From Terriglobia bacterium (GTDB lineage Bacteria > Acidobacteriota > Terriglobia > Terriglobales > Acidobacteriaceae): a stretch of DNA of 64,000 bases. The notes under the pieces are model-generated. The model did not search any database. It was given only the letters and a program-made list of their open reading frames with translations, and was not told the DNA's origin. The position numbers were made by a program, and so were the translations under genes. The number at the start of each line of letters is the position of its first letter. Within the stretch, counting starts at the first letter, position 1. Positions 1 to 7,581 of the stretch are shown one piece after another. The stretch spans positions 62,001 through 126,000 of the forward strand of contig JAVUPY010000024.1 of NCBI GenBank assembly GCA_032252755.1, given 5' to 3'.

Positions 1-103
1 GGCGGTGGCCAACTGCGCCGATGTGTATCGGGGGTCCCGAGGTCCGCGCTCCTCATTGCGCGCCGCGCTAAGATCCTCGTTCAACGATCCGGATCAGGCG
101 TAA
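1..103 (+). CDS. C-terminal fragment of an unidentified gene
   Basis: An open frame enters from the window edge and ends with TAA at 101-103. The visible residues finish in ...SFNDPDQA and look protein-like, but only about 33 codons can be read, so no family can be assigned. The stop lies 10 bases inside the 3' end of the convergent PIG-L gene, and this tight tail-to-tail arrangement recurs elsewhere in the window. It could equally be a chance open frame. Confidence 0.35.
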   Translation, partial: AVANCADVYRGSRGPRSSLRAALRSSFNDPDQA

Positions 104-846
104 TCGTCTGCAACGCCTTCAAACAGATCTGCCTCTCGCCTGATTTCGCTGGGGGTCGCGCGGGCAGCAAGAGCAAAGCGTTCCTGGTGTCCGCGCTTGC
201 GTGTGTGAGTATCGAATAGTTCGAACAACGGCGACTGCGTCGTGTGCTTCTTGAAAGCCTCAATTTTGCGGCTGAGGTTCGCATCTCCTATATCGATAAA
301 TGTGGATGCTGGCGGAAGTGCGACCGGTTGCCGCTCCGGCAGAATAAACTCGGAGGTCCCGTAATACAGTTTCTGAGCCCGCCACGGTTGTAGTGCTCCA
401 TTCAGTTGTTCGGGATAACGGTTCGTCCGCCCAGCCCATTGAAATGCCAGCGTCGCAAACACTCCTGCCATCCCATGATCCGTATGCGCCGTGACTGCTC
501 CCTCCGGACCAAAAGTCAACACCACGTGTGGGCGAATCTTTCGAAAGCGAAGAACGAGCTCCTCGACGACCTCGTACAGATTTTCCTGGTCGAGGTGCGC
601 ATCGCGGAAGTTTAGAACCTCGCAATTATCGACTTGGAGATGCGCGCACGAAGCGGCGAACTCCTGTCGGCGCACTGCCGCCAGCTCATCCAGCCCCTCG
701 TGCCCGCCCCGATGCGTTGCCGCCTGGCCCGCCGTCAGGCAGATCACATGCGTTTTAACTCCCCGCTCGTGATACAGCAGCAGCGTACCTCCGAAAAGTC
801 CAGCCTCATCATCGGGATGGGCAGTAACGCAGAGCAGCCGCAGCAT
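94..846 (-). CDS. PIG-L/LmbE family deacetylase
   Basis: Predicted zinc-dependent N-acetyl sugar deacetylase of the PIG-L (LmbE/MshB/BshB) superfamily, 250 residues. The N-terminal strand is followed by AHPDDEAGLFGG, the family's His-Pro-Asp-Asp metal motif, and HTDHGMAG near residue 145 supplies the later metal histidine. The start at 846 follows a purine-rich GGAAAGGGAAAG; a longer frame reaching 1011 would run into the divergent gene's 5' region and lacks such a site. The substrate cannot be told: family members act on GlcNAc-PI, GlcNAc-malate, GlcNAc-inositol and antibiotic precursors, and no bacillithiol or mycothiol gene is nearby. The gene is divergent from the secreted-protein gene at 917, with a 70-base shared promoter region. 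Confidence 0.85.
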   Translation of the reverse strand: MLRLLCVTAHPDDEAGLFGGTLLLYHERGVKTHVICLTAGQAATHRGGHEGLDELAAVRRQEFAASCAHLQVDNCEVLNFRDAHLDQENLYEVVEELVLRFRKIRPHVVLTFGPEGAVTAHTDHGMAGVFATLAFQWAGRTNRYPEQLNGALQPWRAQKLYYGTSEFILPERQPVALPPASTFIDIGDANLSRKIEAFKKHTTQSPLFELFDTHTRKRGHQERFALAARATPSEIRREADLFEGVADDYA

Positions 847-916
847 TTCTTTCCCTTTCCGGCCCGCGCGGAGCGTGCCTCCTGCATCTCTATTCGTGTA
901 CCACGGGGAGCGCTCG

Positions 917-1531
917 ATGTCATACTCCCGCATAATTCGATGCTTGCCGATGATCCTGCTTTCACTGGCATCTTCGCTGCCGCTACTAGCCCAGGCTCCA
1001 AGCAGCGACACTCGTGCCCGCGTCTTCTGGATGAAAACGCCCCTCCCTCTGGGAGCAGAACAGATTACCCTTAAACCCTCGGGAAAGAAGTTTCTTCTGC
1101 TAGGCTGTATCGAGGATCAAAGCTTCAACCGGCTCGAAATATCCCGAGTGCAAAAATCGCCCTTCGTAATCGATGCTGCCGGTGACGTCTGGAAGAACTA
1201 TCCAAAACAGGTGACTTTTCGCATTACTGCGAGCGCGATTGAGCCCGCCCTGCTGTCGGTGGACAGCTATACCATCGAAGAATCCGGCGGCATAAATTCA
1301 TTTCTACTGGGATTGCGCTTCCGCCTGAAGTCGTTCCGCGGATTACATATAACCGAGTTGCAGCCCAGTTCCGTAAAGCTGATCGGTGTGCCGGCGGATA
1401 TTCCTTACGCTGAGCGCGTCTATCGCGTTTCGTTCGACACGGGCGAGTTCCCGGTCGATGCCCGGCTGGTGATGGAAGTGCTTTCGCCGAAGGGTCAACT
1501 GCTCACTCGCTTCCATTTGGAACTGGAATAA
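917..1531 (+). CDS. secreted protein of unknown function
   Basis: A 204-residue protein with a clear signal peptide (positive start MSYSR, hydrophobic segment ILLSLASSLPLL, cleavage likely after LAQA). The rest is rich in beta-strand-like alternation and has no catalytic motif I recognise. The start at 917 has GGGGAG upstream; the GTG at 875 would put the signal peptide inside the protein. The final 29 bases overlap the 3' end of rnhB on the opposite strand, so the two transcripts are convergent and antisense at their ends. Confidence 0.7.
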   Translation: MSYSRIIRCLPMILLSLASSLPLLAQAPSSDTRARVFWMKTPLPLGAEQITLKPSGKKFLLLGCIEDQSFNRLEISRVQKSPFVIDAAGDVWKNYPKQVTFRITASAIEPALLSVDSYTIEESGGINSFLLGLRFRLKSFRGLHITELQPSSVKLIGVPADIPYAERVYRVSFDTGEFPVDARLVMEVLSPKGQLLTRFHLELE

Positions 1532-2324
1532 GCTCCTCGTCCGCGACTTCTGGATTGGCGCTCTCTTCGGCAACGATCTCCAGGTCGGCGGTCGCAACAT
1601 CTTCTTCCTGCATGAATCCCAGCAGTTCTTGCGTGGGTGAATTCGTCCACACCGGCGCAAACGACTGCCTATGCAGTGGAGACGGCCCAATCTCGCGCAG
1701 AGCCTTCAGGTGCTTCGGTGCACTATAGCCTTTGTTGCTCGCCAAACCATACTCAGGATAAATCGGGTCCCAGGCTCGGATCATCGCGTCGCGTTCGACT
1801 TTGGCCACGATGGACGCCGCAGCGATAGAAGCTGAGAGAGCATCGCCATGAATAATCTTCGTCTGTGGACACTCGTAGTCGATCCTGACGGCATCGAGTA
1901 GCAGGTGATCAGGCTGCGGCGAGAGTTGCGCAACCGCCAGCTTCATGGCCAGCAGGGACGCATGATAGATATTGATCTGGTCGATCCGCGCGACGTCAAC
2001 CGCTGCCACGGCATACGCAATAGAATGCTCGCGAATCCTCTCGTAAAGCGCGTTGCGTTCGGGTTCAGGCAGCAGTTTGGAATCACGCAGCCCACGAATC
2101 CGATAGCTTCGATCGAGAATGCACGCCCCGGCAACCACGGGTCCGAATAGAGATCCGCGCCCAACTTCGTCCACTCCCGCAACCAGCTTCGCTCCCGAAG
2201 CCCAAGCGATCTTCTCGAATTTAAGAGTGCACTTAAGTCGCTTCAGCAGCCGCAACTTGGCGGCTGCAGGCGAAAGGACTTTGCCGGTCTTGGGATCCAC
2301 GGTGAGGAGCTTACGACGACGCAC
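1503..2324 (-). CDS. rnhB: ribonuclease HII
   Basis: Cleaves RNA in RNA-DNA hybrids and removes single ribonucleotides misincorporated in DNA. The family signature GVDEVGRGSLFGPVVAGA is near residue 50 and carries the first catalytic Asp-Glu; LLLDAVRI supplies a later acidic residue and IHGDALSASIAAASIVAKV the final conserved block. At 273 residues it is longer than the usual 190-220: there is an N-terminal extension of about 48 residues and an acidic C-terminal tail of about 55. The first codon is GTG and the start is not certain. It sits directly after rplS, the usual place in the trmD-rplS-rnhB cluster, and converges with the secreted-protein gene at 917-1531. Confidence 0.93.
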   Translation of the reverse strand: MRRRKLLTVDPKTGKVLSPAAAKLRLLKRLKCTLKFEKIAWASGAKLVAGVDEVGRGSLFGPVVAGACILDRSYRIRGLRDSKLLPEPERNALYERIREHSIAYAVAAVDVARIDQINIYHASLLAMKLAVAQLSPQPDHLLLDAVRIDYECPQTKIIHGDALSASIAAASIVAKVERDAMIRAWDPIYPEYGLASNKGYSAPKHLKALREIGPSPLHRQSFAPVWTNSPTQELLGFMQEEDVATADLEIVAEESANPEVADEELIPVPNGSE

Positions 2325-2453
2325 GATGACGATAGTTTAGCGCGAACCGGGGTTGTCGAACGGAAGGGATGCTTCGCGGTTGCTCAGCATGACAAAAATG
2401 CCGGACCGACGAGATCAATCGTCAATCCGACATTCGTCCATCGTCAGTCTTCT

Positions 2454-2801
2454 TTATTCTACTTCTCGCAGACGGGCGGCCTTGCCGCGCAGGGCGCGCA
2501 GGTAGTAAAGCTTCGCGCGACGAACCTTCGCGGAGCGCACGACTTCAATCTTGTCGATAACCCGCGACTGCAGCGGGAAAATACGCTCGACCCCCTGTCC
2601 GAAGCTGATCTTACGGACGGTAAAGCTAGGCTGCGCGCCGTTAGCGCGCTTGATAACGGTGCCTTCGAAGGCCTGCAGCCGCTCCTTGTCGCCTTCCTTG
2701 ATCTTCACCTGCACGCGGACGGTGTCGCCCGGGCGAAATTCAGGAAGGTCGGTACGCTGTGCCTTGGCCAGCAACTTCGTAATGATCGGTGATGTAGCCA
2801 T
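2454..2801 (-). CDS. rplS: 50S ribosomal protein L19
   Basis: Large-subunit protein at the 30S-50S interface, 115 residues as is normal. Family sequence is evident: [26 protein letters not shown] near the N-terminus, then [18 protein letters not shown] and the basic end [10 protein letters not shown]. The start at 2801 (MATSPII) follows GAGGAAAAG; the open frame upstream to 2846 would overlap trmD and was not used. It lies 41 bases after trmD in the same transcription direction. Confidence 0.96.
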   Translation of the reverse strand: MATSPIITKLLAKAQRTDLPEFRPGDTVRVQVKIKEGDKERLQAFEGTVIKRANGAQPSFTVRKISFGQGVERIFPLQSRVIDKIEVVRSAKVRRAKLYYLRALRGKAARLREVE

Positions 2802-2842
2802 TTTCTTTTCCTCTTCTTGGCGCAAGGCGCCGCAATTCAAAG

Positions 2843-3670
2843 TCAATTGGAACGCCCGGCATTCAACTCTGCCAGCAGTTCCTGATCTTCTTCACTCAAC
2901 CGAACCTTTTCCAGCAGGTCCGGACGATTCCTCAATGTCTTCTCCAGCGCGCGGCGACGCCGCCATCGCCGAATTTCGTCGTGGTTCCCATTCAGCAGAA
3001 CTTCGGGAACCGGCATTCCGCGAAAATCCGCGGGACGCGTGTAATGCGGGTAATCCAGTAAGCCGCCGGAAGCGATCGTCGAATCCGGTGCCGGCTTCCC
3101 GTCCGGCTCGAAAACCGGTTCAGCCTCCGCGGTGCTGAACGACTCCGTCCATGCAGAGGCCGCGTTTCCGAGTGCTCCCGGCAGGAGCCTCGTCACCGCA
3201 TCAATGATGATCGCCGCGCCGAGTTCGCCGCCGCTCAGCACGAAGTCTCCGACAGAGACTTCGCGATCCGCGAGGTGGTCGCTTACCCGCTCATCCACTC
3301 CCTCGTAACGTCCGCACAGAAGAACGACGCGCTGCAACTTCGCCAATTCCTGCGCCATCGGCTGGCCGAACATCCTGCCCTGTGCCGAGAGCGAGATCAT
3401 CGTCTCGTTCGCTGTTCCGGCAACGCGATCGTCGCGCGGACGCAACTTCAGCACTTCCGCGCATTCGAAGATCGGTTCCGGCTTAAGCACCATGCCTTCG
3501 CCGCCGCCAAACGGGCGATCGTCAACCGTTCTGTGACGGTCATGTGTGAACGACCGGAGGTCGTGGATCGTGATTTCAATGAGCCCGGCTTCGCGCGCCC
3601 TGCGCACGATGCCGTAATCCAGAGGCCCACGAAAGAAATCCGGAAAAATGGTTACGATGTCGAACCGCAT
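2843..3670 (-). CDS. trmD: tRNA (guanine-N1)-methyltransferase
   Basis: Methylates G37 next to the anticodon using S-adenosylmethionine, preventing +1 frameshifts. The protein starts [13 protein letters not shown] and has the trefoil-knot AdoMet site: [13 protein letters not shown], then [30 protein letters not shown] is the conserved loop in the first third. The C-terminal helical domain ([22 protein letters not shown]) binds the anticodon loop. At 275 residues it is slightly longer than the common 240-255. It is placed between rimM, 11 bases upstream, and rplS, as in many bacteria. Confidence 0.97.
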   Translation of the reverse strand: MRFDIVTIFPDFFRGPLDYGIVRRAREAGLIEITIHDLRSFTHDRHRTVDDRPFGGGEGMVLKPEPIFECAEVLKLRPRDDRVAGTANETMISLSAQGRMFGQPMAQELAKLQRVVLLCGRYEGVDERVSDHLADREVSVGDFVLSGGELGAAIIIDAVTRLLPGALGNAASAWTESFSTAEAEPVFEPDGKPAPDSTIASGGLLDYPHYTRPADFRGMPVPEVLLNGNHDEIRRWRRRRALEKTLRNRPDLLEKVRLSEEDQELLAELNAGRSN

Positions 3671-3681
3671 TTCCGTGTGCC

Positions 3682-4269
3682 TCAGTCTTCCTGCTGTCCC
3701 CGGCGGGCCCGCTCCTTCTCTTCCCTGCTCAGCGGAGCGTCCAACTCCAGCATTCCCTCGGGGACGACCAGCGTGATTTCACGCCCTTTCAAATCCATCT
3801 TCTCGATGAAGCCCTCGACGAAGGGTATCAGGTATTCCTTCTTCCCCTCGCGAATCTCGAGCAGCGGGGCCTCGCCCGCGCTGAAGATCACGTCATCGAT
3901 CTTGCCCAGTGACCGGGGCGGCTCGTTGCCACTGCGCGCCGTTACGACGCACCCTTTCAGGTCGCTGATGTACACGGAGCCTTCTTCCAACTCGGCCCGT
4001 TGCGCCGCCGGAATCTGAATTTCGGATCCGATCAGCGTTTCTGCGTCTTCGATCGAATCGATTCCGGCGAACTTGAAAACCATGCGGCCCTTATGAGGCC
4101 AGAACTCTTCCAGGTCCAACTCGCGCCGCTTGCCGTCGCTGAGCAAAGCCCACAGGTGGCGGCGCTCTTCGAAGCGTTCGGGAAAATCCGTAAACAGGTC
4201 GGCGGCCACTTCGCCGCGGCGTCCCTGGGTCTTCGCAACCCGCGCCACGGTGATGAACTCTTCCGCCAC
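3682..4269 (-). CDS. rimM: ribosome maturation factor RimM
   Basis: Assists late assembly of the 30S head and binds S19. The N-terminal RimM barrel begins EEFITVARVAKTQGRRGEV and the C-terminal PRC barrel includes LIPFVEGFIEKMD. GTG at 4269 was chosen as start because it follows the khpA stop by one base and puts the conserved EEF(I)TVARV at the N-terminus; an in-frame GTG at 4308 would overlap khpA by 38 bases. With this start the protein has 195 residues, a little longer than usual owing to a charged C-terminal tail ending in RRGQQED. It is translationally coupled to khpA and followed by trmD. Confidence 0.92.
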   Translation of the reverse strand: MAEEFITVARVAKTQGRRGEVAADLFTDFPERFEERRHLWALLSDGKRRELDLEEFWPHKGRMVFKFAGIDSIEDAETLIGSEIQIPAAQRAELEEGSVYISDLKGCVVTARSGNEPPRSLGKIDDVIFSAGEAPLLEIREGKKEYLIPFVEGFIEKMDLKGREITLVVPEGMLELDAPLSREEKERARRGQQED

Positions 4270-4270
4270 G

Positions 4271-4513
4271 CTAGTCGAGAATATCCAGCGAGTAGCGCTT
4301 GTCGGCACGCTGCCCGGCGGCGTTGATGATGGTCCGTAAGCAACGCGCCGTTCGTCCCGATCGGCCGATCACGCGGCCCATGTCCTCTTCAGCGACCTCG
4401 AGTTCAATCTCGACGCCACCATCTTCTTCGTATACGTCCACGAAAACAGCATCGGGCGCTTCGACCAGGTTCTTGGCCAAGTGCTCCACCAGCATGCGAA
4501 CGTCACCGGGCAT
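4271..4513 (-). CDS. khpA: KH-domain RNA-binding protein
   Basis: An 80-residue single type II KH domain, the size and location expected of KhpA (YlqC), which partners KhpB/Jag in binding small RNAs and mRNAs. The KH signature is GRVIGRSGRTARCLRTII with the GXXG loop (GRSG). It lies between rpsP and rimM, the conserved slot in Gram-positive and many other genomes. Between it and rpsP is a copy of the dispersed palindromic repeat described at 4558. Confidence 0.9.
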   Translation of the reverse strand: MPGDVRMLVEHLAKNLVEAPDAVFVDVYEEDGGVEIELEVAEEDMGRVIGRSGRTARCLRTIINAAGQRADKRYSLDILD

Positions 4514-4557
4514 ATGGACCTCTCAACGGAATCGACCTCCCAATGGTGCCGTTCCGC

Positions 4558-4589
4558 GCCCCACATCTGCCGCAGTTAGCAGATGTCGG
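4558..4589. repeat. dispersed palindromic repeat, family A copy 1
   Basis: Arms CCACATCTGC (4561) and GCAGATG (4579 onward) surround a short loop CGCAGTTA. Near copies lie at 23616, 24174, 48904 and, inverted, at 63097. This copy fills most of the gap between rpsP and khpA inside a conserved ribosomal-protein operon, so it would be transcribed and could fold as a hairpin in the mRNA. Confidence 0.75.
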
Positions 4590-4608
4590 TCTCTTCTACA
4601 ACTTTAGA

Positions 4609-4863
4609 CTATGCGACCGACGCAGGTGCGGCCGGCACCTTCGAATAGAGCCGGTTTACAGTGTCGGACATCTTGGCGCCCTTCGAGACCCAGTAGTCGA
4701 TCCGGTCCCGCTTCAGGTCGATAGTAGCCGGGCTCGTGCGTGGGTTATACAAGCCCACCACCTCGACGGAGCGGCCATCGGTGGCGCGGTCCTTCTCGAT
4801 CACCACCACGCGGTAAACAGGCTTCTTGGGCGCGCCTCGGCGCGACAAACGAATCATCAGCAC
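4609..4863 (-). CDS. rpsP: 30S ribosomal protein S16
   Basis: Small-subunit assembly protein. The sequence begins (M)LMIRLSRRGAPKKPVYRVVV and continues with VGLYNPRTSPATIDLKRDRIDYWVSKGA, typical of S16. The GTG at 4863 is preferred because AAAGGAA lies about 9 bases upstream; an ATG two codons later (4857) is the alternative. With GTG the protein has 84 residues, normal for the family. It heads the rpsP-khpA-rimM-trmD-rplS-rnhB run. Confidence 0.93.
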   Translation of the reverse strand: MLMIRLSRRGAPKKPVYRVVVIEKDRATDGRSVEVVGLYNPRTSPATIDLKRDRIDYWVSKGAKMSDTVNRLYSKVPAAPASVA

Positions 4864-5083
4864 AGGAACAATTCCTTTCGTATTTCGGGGGCTCTCAGAG
4901 CCTAACGGATCACGAGCGCACGTCCGCCCGCTGATCTGCTTCCCAGAATTCACGGGAGTACCACAGGCTGGTCCGGACAGACGTCCGGCTGACACTGGTG
5001 GCAAACCATTATTATCCGGGAAGTTGCGGGAATTGGCAAGACGGGAGCAAAAAGCCATGAGATCGGGAGTCGGACACCGTATC

Positions 5084-5115
5084 GAGCAAAAGAAAGGACC
5101 GCCACCTGGCGGTCC
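5084..5115 (-). terminator. intrinsic terminator after the 5141-5650 gene
   Basis: A 9-bp perfect stem (GGACCGCCA / TGGCGGTCC, 5096-5115) with a two-base loop, followed in the minus direction by TTTCTTTTGC. It separates the small secreted-protein gene from the rpsP transcription unit. Confidence 0.85.
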
Positions 5116-5140
5116 CGGTTCCCACTGCATTTAGGTTCCG

Positions 5141-5650
5141 TTACTTGCTGGACGGGCTCCCGCTGGTGCTGCAGGACTTCGAGATGCGCTTCACCGACTT
5201 CACGTCGAAGTTCTGGCCGGAAGCGCTGCTGGGAGACGCGCTGCTCGCTTCGCTACCTGCCGCACCGCTGGTGGACGCTGCGGACGAGCTCGGGGTGCCC
5301 TTTACAGCGACCTGTTCGCCAACATGCGACGACAGTTTCGAGGTATCGCCTGTCAGGTTGTAGGTGGTGCCGGAAGCATCGGCTAACGTGAAGCCGTTGG
5401 CACCCTGGCTCAAACAACCTTGGATCGTCTGCTCACTGCTCGAGGAACTTCCCATGCTACTCTGCGCAGACTGATCGGATGGCTGCGCAGACTGGTCGGA
5501 CGGCATCGTCGAGGTAGGCGCAGACTGAGTGCTGGGGCTGGTTGCGCTGGGCTGCTGCTGATCCGTCGAGGACGGACTTGTTGTGGACTGGGCCATAACG
5601 AACATACTGCTCGCAAACAGGAACGCTGTGGCGAGTGCTAGCTTCTTCAT
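5141..5650 (-). CDS. secreted Ser/Thr/Gln-rich protein with a DUF5818-like domain
   Basis: 169 residues with a signal peptide (MKKLALATAFLFASSMFVMAQ). A low-complexity Ser/Thr/Gln/Pro stretch with SDQSAQ repeats covers about residues 22-75. A short folded segment beginning TIQGCLSQGANGFTLAD resembles DUF5818, a small secreted domain common in acidobacteria; a second Ser/Ala-rich linker leads to a C-terminal VKRISKSCS. GGGAGG lies just upstream of the ATG. Function is unknown; the two cysteines (in QGCL and KSCS) may form a disulfide. Confidence 0.75.
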   Translation of the reverse strand: MKKLALATAFLFASSMFVMAQSTTSPSSTDQQQPSATSPSTQSAPTSTMPSDQSAQPSDQSAQSSMGSSSSSEQTIQGCLSQGANGFTLADASGTTYNLTGDTSKLSSHVGEQVAVKGTPSSSAASTSGAAGSEASSASPSSASGQNFDVKSVKRISKSCSTSGSPSSK

Positions 5651-5846
5651 TTACTAAACCTCCCTGGGGGTTAACCACGCCTCTTCTAATGCACGAATCG
5701 TTCCCAAGCAGGTACTCCGCTAAGTCGTGCTATTTCAGCAGCGGCACTAAAGAGACGTGCTGCTGAAGCAGCAGCTACCCGGATTCTTTTCTCAGGTGAA
5801 TGACCGATTTACACCCCTAAGTGGATCGCCTGAATGGCTACGGGCC

Positions 5847-6569
5847 TTAGTACTTTTTCTTTAGTTCCAGGATCAAGAATCGGGCTTCGGCCGACCCGTC
5901 ATTGCCCACTTCGTGAATACTCCCGTCGTGCCAGAAGGCCTGCCGAGGCTGCAGCGAAAACGTTTTGTTATCCGCGTGGCCCTGAAACGACGTAAGCGCA
6001 ATGAGCAAATGCGGGCGGACATCGTCGTGCTGATGCATGTTCACCCCCGCTCCCATGCTCACCCGGTAGAGATTAGCCGTGTCCGTCTCAAAGAGTGTTC
6101 TCTGCCGATATTCGCCCGCCCCTGATTGCCCATACCGGGTCTCGGCACAATCCTTGGAACCAAGCCCACATCGAGCAGATCTTGGGAACAGGCTGCGCGC
6201 TACCTCCACCATCACTAGTTGCGCAGCATGGCTCGATTCATTCTCCAGTTTGTGCGGCCATCCGCCCTGCACGACCTGGATGTCCCCATCGCCGAACTTG
6301 AGCTCAAAATCGGTTTGGTAGCCGGTGACACGAAGGGAGTTGTTGCCGAGAGAAACAAGCAGGTAATCGTGTGTGTCCGCACTGACCGCCTCGGATCCCC
6401 CGGCGGGGATGTCGAGTTCGCGGACGGTTACCTCGGAATTATGGAACTCAACCTTGCCGGTTTGCTCAGCGACCGTGGGTTGCATTCTGGCTGGCTTGCC
6501 TGGTCTGCCCTGAGCCAGCAGAACGCTGGCCGCAGCGACAACGAAAAGAAGTACACGAAGCGTACGCAT
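5847..6569 (-). CDS. secreted cupin-like protein
   Basis: 240 residues starting MRTLRVLLFVVAAASVLLAQG, a signal peptide; the frame is open further upstream to 6644 but that extension runs through the terminator at 6592. The body appears to contain two cupin-like halves: VRELDIPAGGSEAVSADTHDYLLVSL near residue 50, and YRVSMGAGVNMHQHDDVRPHLLIAL near residue 165, whose HQH...H resembles a cupin metal motif. It ends FLILELKKKY. Likely extracytoplasmic; substrate unknown. Confidence 0.7.
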   Translation of the reverse strand: MRTLRVLLFVVAAASVLLAQGRPGKPARMQPTVAEQTGKVEFHNSEVTVRELDIPAGGSEAVSADTHDYLLVSLGNNSLRVTGYQTDFELKFGDGDIQVVQGGWPHKLENESSHAAQLVMVEVARSLFPRSARCGLGSKDCAETRYGQSGAGEYRQRTLFETDTANLYRVSMGAGVNMHQHDDVRPHLLIALTSFQGHADNKTFSLQPRQAFWHDGSIHEVGNDGSAEARFLILELKKKY

Positions 6570-6591
6570 TGGTACGTATTCTAAGAAATAA

Positions 6592-6618
6592 GCCCACCCC
6601 AACACCACTGGGGTGGGC
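6592..6618 (-). terminator. intrinsic terminator after the 6645-7082 gene
   Basis: A 9-bp perfect GC-rich stem (GCCCACCCC / GGGGTGGGC) with a nine-base loop, followed in the minus direction by TTATTTCTTAG. It lies between the stop of the 6645 gene and the start of the cupin-like gene, making them separate transcription units. Confidence 0.8.
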
Positions 6619-6644
6619 GACCGCGCGGGGGAGTTACGCGGCAA

Positions 6645-7082
6645 TTACATTCCGGCAGTCGATTTCTTGTGCATGCTCTCTGCGAGCAGGTCAGCATTGC
6701 GCACATCGCGTTTCGAATACAGGAACTCGTACCCATACTTCTCTCCCGGGAAGTACCACGCCTTCACGTGCTCCAACCCCGCCTGATCGGGTTTCGAAAC
6801 CGCTAGTTCCGTGCCGTCGGCTTGGGGACGCCATGCTGGGTACACCGGGAGGAACCCGAGGTCCTGACCTTTGGAACGGGTGATTTGCACATATGGGGGA
6901 TATGTTGATGTGTCCACGAGACGGAATACGTAATTTCCTGGCCGCAGAATGTGCCCGGGAATAGCTACCGTCTTATCAACATGCACGTCCATCACGGTCT
7001 CCTGCTGAGCTAACACGGGCAGAGCAGCGAAAAGAGTTATTGCGAACAGCACCAACACGAAAAAAACAGAAAAACGCTTCAT
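6645..7082 (-). CDS. small secreted protein of unknown function
   Basis: 145 residues with a signal peptide (MKRFSVFFVLVLFAITLFAALPVLAQ). The mature part starts ETVMDVHVDKTVAIPGHILRPGNYVFRLVD; the 'PG.vL.pG.Y.f.l' pattern recurs in small secreted acidobacterial proteins and suggests a beta-sandwich. GAGGAGAAATATCC precedes the ATG at 7082; the frame upstream to 7124 was rejected. No catalytic residues are recognisable. Confidence 0.75.
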   Translation of the reverse strand: MKRFSVFFVLVLFAITLFAALPVLAQQETVMDVHVDKTVAIPGHILRPGNYVFRLVDTSTYPPYVQITRSKGQDLGFLPVYPAWRPQADGTELAVSKPDQAGLEHVKAWYFPGEKYGYEFLYSKRDVRNADLLAESMHKKSTAGM

Positions 7083-7168
7083 GGATATTTCTCCTCTGGC
7101 GCGCACCTGTGCTGCGCCCATCAAATGTTTCAGTGGGACTGCTTTTGCTGATTAACTGAATAATTCGG

Positions 7169-7468
7169 CTACAAAAGGCGTGGCGGCGGGCGCGTTATGG
7201 GAGCGGAAAGTGGCGCGTAAAGATAACGACCGCGGCCCGCGCTTGCCGAGTGGAAGAAGCCGAGGCCCGGCAAGGCGGGAAGGACAACGCTTGCGAGTGC
7301 GAATGGGGAGAAGACTCCTCGCAAGGAGACAACGTCCGCGGTCATGGCGCGTGAACGATGCACACATGGACGTCCCTCGAGATGCCTCCCGCGGCCTGCG
7401 ACAACTCCGGAAATTAACAGCACCGCCAGGAGCGCTACCGCAACTCGAGTTTTGTTTGGCTGCACCAT
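7169..7468 (-). CDS. possible small membrane or secreted protein
   Basis: An open frame of 99 codons starting MVQPNKTRVAVALLAVLLISGVVAG, which has the shape of a signal peptide or single membrane segment, with AAGG about 10 bases upstream. The rest is rich in Arg, Pro, Leu and Ala and could be a chance reading in GC-rich DNA. If it is not a gene, 7125-7524 holds no recognisable gene. Confidence 0.3.
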   Translation of the reverse strand: MVQPNKTRVAVALLAVLLISGVVAGRGRHLEGRPCVHRSRAMTADVVSLRGVFSPFALASVVLPALPGLGFFHSASAGRGRYLYAPLSAPITRPPPRLL

Positions 7469-7519
7469 CAACGCCAACCTTAACTCTTCTAACACCCGGC
7501 TTAGGAATTCGTTGTTAAC

Positions 7520-7546
7520 ACGAAAAGGCCGCCCGAAGGCGGCCTT
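7520..7546 (-). terminator. intrinsic terminator of ffh
   Basis: A 9-bp perfect stem (AAGGCCGCC / GGCGGCCTT) closed by a stable tetraloop, read on the minus strand as TTCG, followed by TTTTCGTGTT. It lies 36 bases beyond the ffh stop. Confidence 0.9.
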
Positions 7547-7581
7547 GGTGCCATGCGACACATCTATTTACATAGATTTGT